A DNA stretch of 64,000 nucleotides from Treponema sp. (GCA_016281495.1 JAEEIU010000058.1:1-64000), one strand, 5' to 3'. Shown: positions 32,832-42,425, counted from the stretch's first letter. Notes: generated by a model from the sequence alone, not told the origin. Made by a program: numbers and translations.

Positions 32832-32866
32832 ACCCCTAGTTTATGTTTACTATGAATATTTGTCAA
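32832..32866 (-). promoter_or_regulatory. ptsN-like gene promoter, leaderless arrangement
   Basis: On the minus strand TTGACA (32861-32866) and TAAACT (32838-32843) are 17 bases apart, with six bases (AGGGGT) between the -10 and ATG 32831. The AGGGG looks like a ribosome site but would lie at or before the transcription start. Confidence 0.6.
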
Positions 32867-33036
32867 GAAAAAAAAGGGCTTTTTGATGAAAAAAAAGTTA
32901 ATTTTTGACAAAATCAACTAATTGTCTGTGGGAAAACGGTAAATTTTGGTAAAAAACTACATAATTTTCAATAAAATTCAAAAATTCTCTTGCCTTAAAT
33001 TAAAAAATATGACAGTATTGCCGCACTGAGGTTAAC

Positions 33037-33813
33037 ATGAAGAAGGAACGTACAGGAATTATTAATCCTTTGGCAGTCGCATGTTGTTCGCTGCTTGTTT
33101 TTTTTATGACTCTTTTTATCATCATTCCGGCTGGAATCAGTGCCGCGGATGTGAACACCATCTCTGTGGACTACAGTAATGCCCTTGCTATGTTTGATGA
33201 CGGGGAAGCGGATGAGCCTGAATCTGAGCCTGAGGTTTTTGATCTGGAGCAGTCAGCCCAGGATTTAAAGCAGCAGGACGATGAGGCCCTTTATCTTTTA
33301 AGGCAGCCCAAGACTCGTGCCAGTGTTGAATGGTTTTATATCGGTGTAACAGGAAACCGTGATGTAAGCCTTGCAATCCTTGAGGCCGCAGATGAAAACA
33401 ATATTCCGCTTTCACTTGCATTTTCCCTTGCCTATGCCGAAAGCCGCTATAAACCCACTGCAAAAAACGTTAACACAAACGGAAGCGTGGACCGTGGACT
33501 CTTTCAGTTGAACAGCGGTACATTCAAGAACCTTACGGAAGCACAGTTCTATGACCCGAAGGTTTCTGCCCACAAGGGACTTGAGCATCTTAGGTTTTGT
33601 CTTGATACTGCAGGAAATGAGATTGCCGCAATGGCAATGTACAATGCCGGAACAAACAAAGTTCATGACAACCGAACTCCAAAGGTTACGCTTGATTACA
33701 TCTCACAGATTGAATCTTACCGCAATGCCCTGGACCAGAGTTTTGAGACGGAAGTGCTGAGCCTGTATGTAAACCCAGACAATGATGAGGCAAAGCTTGC
33801 ATTATTCCGCTGA
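33037..33813 (+). CDS. membrane-anchored lytic transglycosylase (SLT domain)
   Basis: This 258-residue protein has an N-terminal membrane segment (residues about 12-37), an acidic linker and a C-terminal SLT domain. The catalytic Glu135 is in SLAFSLAYAESRYKP; DRGLFQLNSGTF and AMAMYNAGTNKVH are the other conserved SLT motifs. Such enzymes cut the glycan strands of peptidoglycan to form anhydromuramyl ends. The ATG follows GAGG and a leader of about 25 bases. It ends inside the convergent CYTH gene (12-base overlap). Confidence 0.87.
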   Translation: MKKERTGIINPLAVACCSLLVFFMTLFIIIPAGISAADVNTISVDYSNALAMFDDGEADEPESEPEVFDLEQSAQDLKQQDDEALYLLRQPKTRASVEWFYIGVTGNRDVSLAILEAADENNIPLSLAFSLAYAESRYKPTAKNVNTNGSVDRGLFQLNSGTFKNLTEAQFYDPKVSAHKGLEHLRFCLDTAGNEIAAMAMYNAGTNKVHDNRTPKVTLDYISQIESYRNALDQSFETEVLSLYVNPDNDEAKLALFR

Positions 33814-34401
33814 GGAAAGTTCCCCGAGCATTTCGCTGTAATAACGCTTTTCTATTTTATCCCGACCTATTCCGGTCATATCCAGCAGTTCAAAAAGTTT
33901 ATCCTGGGCATATCTGATGTTCTCTTCTCTGTCGTCTTTGGTGAGTATTTCAATTTCAAGAAAGTCTCCCAATGGCGGCACGTTGCATAACTCAAAGCTT
34001 ACGGTAGATTCCCTCTGTGGATTTGCCCTTATCATCCATACCATGACGGACTTGTGTTTCTTAAGTATTACTGAGTACCCTATGTCCTTGAGGAATGCCT
34101 CTAGGGGCTCAGGGTTTGATATGGTACATTCCTTTTCGTCATTAACTTCTATGGTTTGCCCCTGGTCGTTTGTGCGAAGTTCTTTGCGTTTGTAGGTGAC
34201 AATGGTTTCAGGATGTGTTTCCCTTGGCTCGTTTGGTACACCGCTTTCTTTTCGTATGCGGATTTTTTTCTTGCATGAGTCAGAACTTCCCCAGTAAAAG
34301 TCATCGCGCTGGATGCAGTTAGTGTAAGTGGCGAATGAGTTGAGCTTTTCGATAAGTGCTTCCCGGTTCTCTACATGTACCTTGAGTTCAATTTCCGTCA
34401 T
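33802..34401 (-). CDS. CYTH-domain protein (class IV adenylate cyclase/thiamine triphosphatase type)
   Basis: This 199-residue protein begins MTEIELKVHV, which holds the ExExK motif of the CYTH fold. Further basic and acidic tunnel residues occur in KKIRIRKE, ETIVTYKRKE and TVSFELCNVPPLGDFLEIEI. CYTH enzymes act on triphosphates (cAMP formation, thiamine triphosphate or tripolyphosphate hydrolysis). Its length and layout resemble class IV adenylate cyclases, but the substrate is undetermined. It lies 15 bases after lysA with a GGAAGG site, so the two form an operon. Confidence 0.82.
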   Translation of the reverse strand: MTEIELKVHVENREALIEKLNSFATYTNCIQRDDFYWGSSDSCKKKIRIRKESGVPNEPRETHPETIVTYKRKELRTNDQGQTIEVNDEKECTISNPEPLEAFLKDIGYSVILKKHKSVMVWMIRANPQRESTVSFELCNVPPLGDFLEIEILTKDDREENIRYAQDKLFELLDMTGIGRDKIEKRYYSEMLGELSSAE

Positions 34402-34416
34402 ATACCTTCCTTTTCT

Positions 34417-35682
34417 TTAATTGAATGAATCCAGACCAGAGAAATCCAGTGTGGCAAAATAGTCTTCTATTGTTTCCTGCCTTCTTATCTGAACGATTGA
34501 ATTGTCGGGACGCAAAAGGAGTTCTCCTGCCCTGAGCTTTCCGTTGTAGTTGAATCCCATGGCCCGTCCGTGTGCACCCGCATCATGAATGATGAGGATG
34601 TCTCCCTCGGTAATCTCTGGAAGTTCCCTTTGTACCGCAAATTTGTCGCAGTTTTCGCAAAGGCTTCCGGTTACGTCATAGATGTGGTCCTTCGGCATGT
34701 TTTCCTTTCCGCTAACCTGAACCTCGTGGTATGCTCCGTACATTCCGGGGCGCATAAGGTCTGCCATGCTCGCATCAACACCGATGTAGTTGCGGTAGAT
34801 GTCCTTGTGGTGGATTGCCGTGGTAATGAGGTATCCGTAGGGGCCTGTTATCGGGCGGCCGCATTCAAAATAAACCGCCAGGGGGTCCAGTCCCGCCGGC
34901 ACTATTTTCTGAACATAAAGCTCGTGGATTTTTCCCGCAATGTATTCAAGGTCAAGTTTTTTCTGTCCGGGCTTGTATGGAATTCCAAGGCCTCCGCCAA
35001 GGTCAACGAATTCAATGTTAACTCCGCATTCCTTTTGAACGTCGAGCACCAGGTCAAAGATGATCTGTGCAGTGTCCGCAAAGAAGTCGGGGTTCAGCTC
35101 GTTGGATGCAACCATTGTGTGCATGCCGAAATGCTTAACTCCACGTTCCCTGCAGATTTTGTATGCCTCAATCATCTGTTCGCGTGTAAGGCCATATTTT
35201 GCCTCTTCCGGTTTTCCGATGATTGCATTTCCACCCTTCTTGAGTGGGCCCGGGTTGTAGCGGAAACAGATAGTCTCGGGAAGCTTTCCTCCAAGTGCAT
35301 CGCTAAGGAAATCTATGTGGGTGATGTCGTCCAGGTTGATTATTGCACCCAGACGGTATGCCTCCTTGAATTCGATTGCCGGAGTGTTGTTGCTTGTGAA
35401 CATTATGTGCTTGCCGGTGATTCCAGCCTTTTCGCACAAAAGGAGTTCAGGTAAGGATGAACAGTCTCCACCCGCACCCTCGCTCTTGAGTATCTTGAGG
35501 ATGTAGGGGTTGGGGAGTGCCTTTACGGCAAAGTACTCGCGGAATTCGGGAAATGAGCTGAATGCCTTGTTAAAGTAGCGCATGTTGTCACGGATGGCCT
35601 TTTCGTCATAAAGATAAAACGGCGTCTGATATTTTTTTGTCAGCTCCACAAGCTGATCGTGTGTCAATGGAAATGTATTCAT
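34417..35682 (-). CDS. lysA: diaminopimelate decarboxylase-type PLP enzyme
   Basis: This 421-residue protein has the alanine-racemase-type barrel of the DAP/ornithine decarboxylase family. The PLP Lys is in REYFAVKALPNPYILKIL. HFGMHTMVASNE, VDLGGGLGIPY and FECGRPITGPYG follow in order. The C-terminal domain contains GSLCENCDKFA, where the Cys of the partner subunit is expected, and HDAGAHGRAMGFNYN. LysA makes lysine from meso-diaminopimelate; a related decarboxylase with another substrate cannot be excluded. The promoter places the expected transcription start at the ATG itself. Confidence 0.82.
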   Translation of the reverse strand: MNTFPLTHDQLVELTKKYQTPFYLYDEKAIRDNMRYFNKAFSSFPEFREYFAVKALPNPYILKILKSEGAGGDCSSLPELLLCEKAGITGKHIMFTSNNTPAIEFKEAYRLGAIINLDDITHIDFLSDALGGKLPETICFRYNPGPLKKGGNAIIGKPEEAKYGLTREQMIEAYKICRERGVKHFGMHTMVASNELNPDFFADTAQIIFDLVLDVQKECGVNIEFVDLGGGLGIPYKPGQKKLDLEYIAGKIHELYVQKIVPAGLDPLAVYFECGRPITGPYGYLITTAIHHKDIYRNYIGVDASMADLMRPGMYGAYHEVQVSGKENMPKDHIYDVTGSLCENCDKFAVQRELPEITEGDILIIHDAGAHGRAMGFNYNGKLRAGELLLRPDNSIVQIRRQETIEDYFATLDFSGLDSFN

Positions 35683-35717
35683 GAAAACAGTATGGCATTT
35701 TTAGGAATGTGGGTCAA
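35683..35717 (-). promoter_or_regulatory. lysA promoter, leaderless arrangement
   Basis: On the minus strand TTGACC (35712-35717) and CATACT (35689-35694) are 17 bases apart, with six bases between the -10 and ATG 35682. Confidence 0.65.
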
Positions 35718-35761
35718 GATAGGATTAGAAATCAGGCATTGTAGATTTTCCATTGGTTTTA

Positions 35762-35777
35762 TGCTATAGTACGTGTC
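35762..35777 (+). promoter_or_regulatory. extended -10 promoter of ABC exporter operon, leaderless arrangement
   Basis: TGCTATAGT (35762-35770) is an extended -10. Seven bases separate it from ATG 35778. The hexamer 17 bases upstream (TAGATT, 35742-35747) is a poor -35, which fits an extended -10 promoter. No Shine-Dalgarno is visible. Confidence 0.55.
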
Positions 35778-37625
35778 ATGAAAGAAAAAAAGAAGAATGA
35801 AGGAAAAAAACGGATAAGTGCAGTAAAGAATAATGTTTTTGCACTAAAGCTTCTCTGGAAAATGTGTCCGCGCAGGGTTGTGCACATGGCTCTGGCACGC
35901 CTCCTGTACTACTTTGGATGGCTTTTTTACAGTGCCTTTTTCATGCGCTATGTGATTAACGCACTTCAGACGGGAGAGACTTTCCGTGCGATAATGATTT
36001 TCATCGGAATCACGATTGCAGTGTTTGCATCCATGGCACTCTACAACAGTTTCATTCAGGGGAGTGTAAAGCCCACTACTGATGCGGAAATAAACAAGAA
36101 GCTGTATCAAAAATTGTTCAAGAAATCGCGCAATGTTGAACTTGAGTGTTTTGAAAACTCAGACTTTTACGACAAATATACGCTCGCCATGAAAAATGCC
36201 GACACACGCCTTGTGGAAACAGTGGACATGCTGTTTGGACTTTTGTTCGGTTTTATTGCAAGCATCTGTGCATTCATCTTCATGTTCCAGGTGGACAGGC
36301 TTTCGGTGGCGTTCATTCTGCTTCCAATCATCGGGAACTTCTTTTTCAGGATATTGAACAGCAGGATTGACTACAAGCGCAACAAGGAGATGGCACCCCA
36401 CAACCGTCGCATAGACTACATAAACCGAATCATGTACCTCAAGGATTATGCAAAGGAAATCAGGCTCACGAACATCTTTAACCTGCTAAAGAGGCAGTAC
36501 ACTGATGCAATTACCGGTGTGGCGGATGTTACGAAAAAATTCGTGTGGAAGTCTGCGTTCCTGCACTGGTTTTACGTCATGTTCACCTTTACGTTCATTT
36601 TCGAAGGCCTCTTGATTTATGGGGCATACAGGACACTCGTTAGCGAGACTATGACCCTGCCGCAGCTGGCAGTCCTCACGAGCATGATGGTTTCGACGAC
36701 ATGGATTCTGATTGGCTTTACCGACAGTGTTACCGCAAGCTTTAAGAACGGATTATTTGTAGACTACCTCCGCACCTTCCTTGAATATGAAGAAAAAATT
36801 CCCGAGGACTATGACGGTGATGATCCAGGAACAGAAATTGAATCACTTGAATTCCGCAACGTAAGTTTTGCATACAAGGATGACGTTGTACTGTCCAACC
36901 TGAACATGAAGTTTAACGGGGGAAAAACATACGCGCTTGTCGGTCATAATGGAGCTGGAAAATCAACTCTCATAAAACTGCTGCTTCGCTTTTACGATCC
37001 TACCCAGGGAGAAATCCTTTTGAACGGCCGCAACATCAAGGAATACAACCTGCAGAAATACCGCTCACTTTTTGCAACGGCATTCCAGGATAACAGGATG
37101 TTTTCGATGAGTGTTGCAGACAACGTGACACTTGGAGAAGACATTCCGGAAGACAAACGTGAACGGATTGTTGTTGATGCACTAAAGCTGTCCGGCGTGT
37201 ATGATAAGGTGATGGAGCTTCCAAAGGGAATAAATACTACCCTTACGCGTGAATTTGATGACGAAGGTGCGGTTCTTTCCGGCGGTGAATTCCAGAAGAT
37301 TGTGGTTTCCCGTGCATTTGCAAGACAGTGTCCGATAAAGGTTTTTGACGAGCCTTCCAGTGCGCTTGACCCGATTGCAGAATACAAGCTGTTCGACAAC
37401 ATTCTAAAGGTATGCAGGCAGAATACGCTGCTGTTTATTTCCCACAGGCTTTCGTCGGTTCAAAATGCAGACCATGTGTTCCTGCTTGAAAACGGTCAGG
37501 TCAGGGAAGAGGGAACCCATCGTGAGCTGATGAAAAAGAAAGGCATTTACGCTGACATGTATCAAAAGCAGGCGGAAAACTATCTTGCAGACAAGAGCAA
37601 ACAAAAGGAGGGAATCTGGGCATGA
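35778..37625 (+). CDS. ABC exporter half-transporter, subunit 1
   Basis: This 615-residue protein joins a six-helix export domain (residues about 40-330) to an ATPase domain. Walker A is YALVGHNGAGKSTLIKLL, the signature is VLSGGEFQKIVVSRA, Walker B is CPIKVFDEPSSALDP, and the switch His is in LFISHRLSSVQ. The catalytic Glu is present. The N-terminus is lysine-rich. It overlaps the next ABC gene by four bases (ATGA), and the two related but different subunits should form a heterodimer. The cargo is unknown; drugs, lipids and peptides are all possible. No peptidase C39 domain or peptide precursor gene is nearby. Confidence 0.88.
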   Translation: MKEKKKNEGKKRISAVKNNVFALKLLWKMCPRRVVHMALARLLYYFGWLFYSAFFMRYVINALQTGETFRAIMIFIGITIAVFASMALYNSFIQGSVKPTTDAEINKKLYQKLFKKSRNVELECFENSDFYDKYTLAMKNADTRLVETVDMLFGLLFGFIASICAFIFMFQVDRLSVAFILLPIIGNFFFRILNSRIDYKRNKEMAPHNRRIDYINRIMYLKDYAKEIRLTNIFNLLKRQYTDAITGVADVTKKFVWKSAFLHWFYVMFTFTFIFEGLLIYGAYRTLVSETMTLPQLAVLTSMMVSTTWILIGFTDSVTASFKNGLFVDYLRTFLEYEEKIPEDYDGDDPGTEIESLEFRNVSFAYKDDVVLSNLNMKFNGGKTYALVGHNGAGKSTLIKLLLRFYDPTQGEILLNGRNIKEYNLQKYRSLFATAFQDNRMFSMSVADNVTLGEDIPEDKRERIVVDALKLSGVYDKVMELPKGINTTLTREFDDEGAVLSGGEFQKIVVSRAFARQCPIKVFDEPSSALDPIAEYKLFDNILKVCRQNTLLFISHRLSSVQNADHVFLLENGQVREEGTHRELMKKKGIYADMYQKQAENYLADKSKQKEGIWA

Positions 37626-39454
37626 AAAACAAGACGAATAAAACCGGTGCAAAAAAATCAAAAAGCACAGTACTCAAAAACCAGATTTTCCTGTGGAAGC
37701 TTTGCTTTAAGACCTGTCCGCTTTACATGATTTACCACCTCTACGATGCATTCAGATATCAGGGTGTCATTTTCCTTGAGCATGTTCTTGGAATACGCTA
37801 TGTCCTTCGCTGTGCTGAATTCCATGAACCGTTTACAAAGGCTCTTTTCTACATCGGGCTAATCCTGATTTTGAACATAATTCAAATCATTCCGGATGGA
37901 TTTTTCATCTATGGATGGCAGTACAAATACAAACCGCGTCTGTATCGTGCACTCAAGGAACAGATGTTCAAGAAGGCGTCGGAAATTGACCTTTACTGCT
38001 ATGACGATCCGGCATACTACAACGATTTTGTCCTGAGCGTGTCAGAATCCGAAGCGGCCATCGACCGTTTTCTGGAACTGCTGAACATGGCGGTGCAGGC
38101 CCTTACGGTATTGTTCACGACAGGAATCTTCTATCTTATGACGGATCCTGCGGGAATCATATTCGTATTTGCATCGTTCATCCTGCGCTTTGTCGTTTCA
38201 AAAAAACTGAACAAGGTGAATTACGAAAACCGTGTTGCGGTTAACCCACACATGAGAAAGCGTGATTATGTAAGCCGTGTGTTTTACCTCAAGGATTATG
38301 CAAAGGAACTCAGGCTCCACCCAAATGCGGGAACACAGCTTGAAGAAGAATTTGCAGAAGCCAATGACAACATCATAAGCGAGCACAAAAAGGTTGCGGG
38401 AAAACGTGTGTGGTTCCAGTTCCTCAAGGATTACGGTGTGGGAGACTTTTTGATTGACGGGCTCTACATCACATACCTCGTTTACAAGGCGGCGGTACTC
38501 CACACGGTAAACTACAGCGATGCGGTAATCCTCTTTAACCGTACGGGAAGCCTCCGCGGTAGCATGACCCGTTTTGCAGACCTTGGACCAAAGGCTCACG
38601 AGAACAGCATGTTTGTAGATAAGATTCATTCGTTCCTTGCATATGAGCCCCGACTTAAAAATGATGAGGGAGATCCTGTGCCTGATGGTACGGGAGAACT
38701 TGTGCTTGATCATGTGAGCTTCAGGTATAACGAAAAAAGCCGTGCTGTCCTTGATGACATATCACTTACCGTAAAACCAGGAGAACACATTGCGATTGTC
38801 GGATACAACGGTGCGGGAAAAACAACGCTCATAAAACTTTTGATGAGGCTGTATGATCCTTCGTCAGGTTCCATTCAGTATCACGGAAAAAATGTAAGCA
38901 CGCTAAAGCCCAGCGAATATCATAAGCGCATAGGTGTTGTCTTTCAGGATTATCAGATGTTCGGAGCAAACCTTGCGGAAAATGTCGTTATGGACAACAT
39001 GACCCAAGAGGAAGAAAAGGAACGTGCGCCACAGATAACCGATGCCCTTGATGCAGCAGGATTTGGAGAAAAGCTTGCTAAATTACCAGACGGACTTTTC
39101 ACTCAGGTGACGACGGAGTTTGACAAAAAGGGTGTTGATTTTTCCGGTGGAGAAAGTCAAAAGGTTGCGATTTCACGTGCGTTCTACAAGAATGCGGATA
39201 TCCTGATTATGGACGAGCCTTCAAGTGCATTGGATCCGATTGCTGAATACGAATTGAACAAGGCAATGGAGACTGCCGCAAAGGGAAAGACAGTTTTCTA
39301 CATTTCACACAGGCTTTCTACAACAAGGGATGCAGACCGCATAATAATGCTGGAGGAAGGACACATAATAGAAGAGGGCACCCACAAAGAGCTTTTGGCC
39401 AAGAACGGAAGATATGCCGAAATGTGGAATGCACAGGCTGGAAAATATAATTAA
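37622..39454 (+). CDS. ABC exporter half-transporter, subunit 2
   Basis: This 610-residue partner has the same layout as subunit 1. Walker A is IAIVGYNGAGKTTLIKLL, the signature is VDFSGGESQKVAISRAF, Walker B is ADILIMDEPSSALDP, and the His is in VFYISHRLSTTRD. Both copies share YLKDYAKE and a similar segment around NRxRDYxxRxxYLKDYAKE in the membrane part, showing common descent by duplication. Translation is coupled to subunit 1. The catalytic Glu is present in both, so neither site is obviously dead. Confidence 0.88.
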   Translation: MKNKTNKTGAKKSKSTVLKNQIFLWKLCFKTCPLYMIYHLYDAFRYQGVIFLEHVLGIRYVLRCAEFHEPFTKALFYIGLILILNIIQIIPDGFFIYGWQYKYKPRLYRALKEQMFKKASEIDLYCYDDPAYYNDFVLSVSESEAAIDRFLELLNMAVQALTVLFTTGIFYLMTDPAGIIFVFASFILRFVVSKKLNKVNYENRVAVNPHMRKRDYVSRVFYLKDYAKELRLHPNAGTQLEEEFAEANDNIISEHKKVAGKRVWFQFLKDYGVGDFLIDGLYITYLVYKAAVLHTVNYSDAVILFNRTGSLRGSMTRFADLGPKAHENSMFVDKIHSFLAYEPRLKNDEGDPVPDGTGELVLDHVSFRYNEKSRAVLDDISLTVKPGEHIAIVGYNGAGKTTLIKLLMRLYDPSSGSIQYHGKNVSTLKPSEYHKRIGVVFQDYQMFGANLAENVVMDNMTQEEEKERAPQITDALDAAGFGEKLAKLPDGLFTQVTTEFDKKGVDFSGGESQKVAISRAFYKNADILIMDEPSSALDPIAEYELNKAMETAAKGKTVFYISHRLSTTRDADRIIMLEEGHIIEEGTHKELLAKNGRYAEMWNAQAGKYN

Positions 39455-39469
39455 GACGGGGCTGATGAA

Positions 39470-40204
39470 CTATCTTATTATTTTTCCTTCCTTGTTCTTG
39501 ATTCTTTGTGCATAGTCAAAGATGTCCTTGAGCGGTGTGTCAAATTCCATGCCGCCTAGGGGAAGCTTTTCCGGAGATGGAATCATAAAGTTAACATCGT
39601 GGATGTCGCTTCCGCTTGTAACGGGAAATTCATATTGTTTTGCATACAGTTCCGCAAGCTCGTTCTCCTGTGGCCTGTTGCCGGCATTGTAAATTTCCAC
39701 GCCATGTACTTCTCTGGGGTGGACATGGATTGCCCTGATGTAATCGCGAAGCCTGAACGGATGGGCCTGAATCATGAGGCCGTTTTCCCGGTTTACAGCT
39801 TCAAATAGTTCCTGGTGGCGCATGGTTTCAACCTCTGGATGTTCATAAAGCCATTCTTTGCCCAGACCATAAACCAGATAATCGTCTCCGTTGAATGTCT
39901 GTTCAATTCCAAAGAAAACCTTGAATTCCCTGTCGGTACCAGTAAGGCCGTTCTCCCTGTTGAATGACTCTGCCTTTGCAAGGGCCGCCTCGTATCCGCT
40001 GCAATATTCGTCAATACGCTGGTGCCAGTTGGCTTCACGAGAGACACAAGTGTTGCCGCCGAAAAAATGATCGGTTACAAAAATGCCTGAATATCCCGCC
40101 TTGAAAAACGGCTCGATATAATCTTCCCCACCAGAGTGCCCGCAGGCACTGGCTTGTTTTGTGTGGAGATGAGTTTCGTATTTATATGTTTTCATAATGT
40201 CCAT
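39470..40204 (-). CDS. PHP-domain phosphoesterase
   Basis: This 244-residue protein keeps the metal-binding histidines of the PHP superfamily: YETHLHTKQASACGH at the start, GIFVTDHFFGG, then LMIQAHPFRLRDY and VTSGSDIHDVNF. PHP enzymes split phosphoester bonds, for example histidinol phosphate or nucleotides; the substrate here is unknown. It differs from the PHP-like protein at 28871, which has lost these residues. It starts nine bases after the metY stop and is probably its cotranscribed partner. Confidence 0.85.
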   Translation of the reverse strand: MDIMKTYKYETHLHTKQASACGHSGGEDYIEPFFKAGYSGIFVTDHFFGGNTCVSREANWHQRIDEYCSGYEAALAKAESFNRENGLTGTDREFKVFFGIEQTFNGDDYLVYGLGKEWLYEHPEVETMRHQELFEAVNRENGLMIQAHPFRLRDYIRAIHVHPREVHGVEIYNAGNRPQENELAELYAKQYEFPVTSGSDIHDVNFMIPSPEKLPLGGMEFDTPLKDIFDYAQRIKNKEGKIIR

Positions 40205-40213
40205 ACTAACATA

Positions 40214-41488
40214 TTACACAAAAGACAATGCTTGATTCAAGTCGTCGATGATGTCCTTTATGTTTTCTATGCCTACAGAAAAGCGGACCAGATCGGGACC
40301 TACTCCGCATGCCACAAGCTCTTCATCGGAAAGCTGACGGTGTGTTGCCGAGGCTGGGTGAAGCACGCATGTATGGGCATCGGCTACGTGGGTTGCAATC
40401 ATGGCCACCTTGAGGTGCTTCATGAATTCCTCCGCAGCCTTTCTTCCGCCCTTTATTCCGAATGAAACTACGCCGCAGGTTCCGTTTGGCATGTATTTTT
40501 GTGTAAGCGGATAGTACTTGTTGTCTGGAAGTCCGGGATAGTTCACCCAGCTTACCTTGTCATGCTTTGAAAGGAATTGGGCTACGGCAAGACCGTTTTC
40601 ACAGTGGCGCTTTACCCTTACGGCAAGTGATTCGATTCCAAGGTTCAAAAGGTATGCGTTCATCGGGGCCTGAATTGAACCAAAGTCCCTCATCAGCTGT
40701 GCGGTGCATTTTGTGATGAATGCTCCAGCGTTTCCGAATTTTGTGGCGTATGTAATTCCGTGGTATGATTCGTCCGGCGTGCAAAGGCCTGGGAATTTGT
40801 CCTTGTGTGCCATCCAGTCGAATTTTCCTGAGTCGATTATGGCTCCACCAACGGCAGCATCGTGTCCGTCAAGATATTTTGTGGTTGAATGTGTTACAAT
40901 GTCGCATCCCCATTCAAACGGACGGCAGTTTATCGGAGTGGCAAAGGTATTGTCAACAATCAGCGGAACACCGTGTGCGTGTGCGGCCTTGGCAAAACGT
41001 TCTATATCAAAAACAGTAAGTGCAGGGTTAGCGATGGTTTCACCGAAAACGCATTTTGTATTCGGCTTGAATGCGGCGTTCAGTTCTTCATCTGTGGCAT
41101 CGGGAGAGATGAATGTAAAGTCAATTCCCATCTTGCGCATGGTTACATTGAACAGGTTGAAGGTTCCTCCGTAAATTGAAGATGAGGCAATGACATGGTC
41201 TCCGCAGCTTGCAATGTTGAACACTGCAAAAAAGTTTGCGGCCTGTCCGGAAGAGGTGAGCATTCCAGCAGATCCCCCTTCTAGGGCTGTGAGTTTTGCG
41301 GCCACATAGTCGTTTGTGGGATTCTGGAGCCTTGTATAAAAGTATCCGCTTGCCTCAAGGTCAAACAGCTTTGCCATGTCCTCGCTTGTATCATATTTGA
41401 ATGTTGTGCTCTGGACGATGGGAATCATCCTAGACTCTCCGTTTTTTGGCTCGTATCCGGCCTGAATGCATTTGGTTTCAAGTTCCAT
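40214..41488 (-). CDS. metY: O-acetylhomoserine sulfhydrylase
   Basis: This 424-residue PLP enzyme of the Cys/Met metabolism family probably makes homocysteine from O-acetylhomoserine and sulfide. The PLP Lys204 is in DIVTHSTTKYLDGHDAAVGG. The length and the N-terminus (ETKCIQAGYEPKNGESR) fit the MetY/OAH group better than the shorter cystathionine synthases and lyases. The pairing with a Glu111-type MetA supports acetylhomoserine as substrate. A methionine gamma-lyase-type activity cannot be excluded from sequence. The start has an AAAGAGGA site and lies downstream of a terminator. Confidence 0.88.
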   Translation of the reverse strand: MELETKCIQAGYEPKNGESRMIPIVQSTTFKYDTSEDMAKLFDLEASGYFYTRLQNPTNDYVAAKLTALEGGSAGMLTSSGQAANFFAVFNIASCGDHVIASSSIYGGTFNLFNVTMRKMGIDFTFISPDATDEELNAAFKPNTKCVFGETIANPALTVFDIERFAKAAHAHGVPLIVDNTFATPINCRPFEWGCDIVTHSTTKYLDGHDAAVGGAIIDSGKFDWMAHKDKFPGLCTPDESYHGITYATKFGNAGAFITKCTAQLMRDFGSIQAPMNAYLLNLGIESLAVRVKRHCENGLAVAQFLSKHDKVSWVNYPGLPDNKYYPLTQKYMPNGTCGVVSFGIKGGRKAAEEFMKHLKVAMIATHVADAHTCVLHPASATHRQLSDEELVACGVGPDLVRFSVGIENIKDIIDDLNQALSFV

Positions 41489-41513
41489 AATAATCCTCTT
41501 TCTTTATAAATTA

Positions 41514-41542
41514 TAAAAAGCCCCTGTGATTTTCACAAGGGC
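41514..41542 (-). terminator. rho-independent terminator after P13-like gene
   Basis: On the minus strand GCCCTTGTGA and TCACAGGGGC pair around a three-base loop and are followed by five T. It lies 33 bases after the stop of the P13-like gene and upstream of metY. Confidence 0.88.
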
Positions 41543-41574
41543 ATTAATTGCGGGTTTGTTTCAGTCAGTATCTG

Positions 41575-42300
41575 CTAAAACGTAATGTGCGTCAAAAGTC
41601 CGTATTGTGATTCTACAGGGTTCACAATCGGAACAAAGCTTAAATCTTCAATTATGCCGTCAAGTCCAAGTGCGCTCTTGAGGCTGTTGTTGTACTTCTT
41701 CTGGAAGGTTATAGGCCTGATTGTACCGAAAATCCTGTTACCAAGCCACAAAATACAACCCGCGGCAAACAGTCCGACTCCTGTGTTAAGGATGGATTCC
41801 AGTTCCTGAGAACCTTCTCCACTTCCATCTCCGCCGCCAATACCATCAGCTATTGCCAGCCATGGAAGAATTACTACTCCTACAACAAAAAATCCTGTTC
41901 CCACAAGCATGGAGCCGTAACCGAGTAAGTCAAAGGTTAAGCCAAGACCGCCGCCAAGACCGTCTCCCTGTGTAAAGGATCCTATTCCGAATCCAAGCCA
42001 GTTTAAGCCTATTGCCTTTCCTTTTGATTTTTCGAATTCATTGTAGAGTGATGTCTTTTCGTTCAGGGTAAAGCCCGCTGTGAGGTTTGAAATGACGTCG
42101 CCGTTTACCCATGGCTTTTTCAGGGCGTCAAGCAGTTCTTCCGGCAATCCCTCTGTTACTGATTCGGCACTTCCTGAAGCCGTAGAACTTATGGTTACCG
42201 GTACGGTTTCTGTTGGAGCGAAAAGATCCGATGCATTTTGTGCAAATCCTGCAAAAACAGCTAATGTTAATACGCTAAGTATAGAAATAATTTTTTTCAT
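41575..42300 (-). CDS. P13-like spirochaete membrane protein
   Basis: This 241-residue protein has a signal peptide (MKKIISILSVLTLAVFAGFA) and then hydrophobic, glycine-rich segments. AIGLNWLGFGIGSFTQGDGL and GLGLTFDLLGYGSMLVGTG resemble the core of the Borrelia P13 integral outer-membrane family, whose founder forms channels. A glycine-rich loop (GGGDGSGEGS) and NRIFGTIRPITF follow. The assignment rests on this pattern and is moderate. It is a single gene with its own terminator. Confidence 0.6.
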   Translation of the reverse strand: MKKIISILSVLTLAVFAGFAQNASDLFAPTETVPVTISSTASGSAESVTEGLPEELLDALKKPWVNGDVISNLTAGFTLNEKTSLYNEFEKSKGKAIGLNWLGFGIGSFTQGDGLGGGLGLTFDLLGYGSMLVGTGFFVVGVVILPWLAIADGIGGGDGSGEGSQELESILNTGVGLFAAGCILWLGNRIFGTIRPITFQKKYNNSLKSALGLDGIIEDLSFVPIVNPVESQYGLLTHITF

Positions 42301-42425
42301 ATTGAACCTCCTGTCATAGCAGTATACTGATAATTATAGGACAAAATCTCCAAATTGTCCAATCATTTAAAGCACATTTATGAAAAAAAGTTACAGTCAA
42401 AAATATTACGGAAATTCCTGGAAAA

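Noticed and set aside
34570-35454. A 294-residue open frame opposite lysA
   Set aside because: It lies wholly antisense to a well-supported gene, has no family motif and no promoter; it is a shadow caused by codon use in lysA.
35778-39454. Bacteriocin or lantibiotic export locus
   Set aside because: No C39 peptidase domain, precursor peptide, modification enzyme or immunity gene is present next to the two ABC genes.
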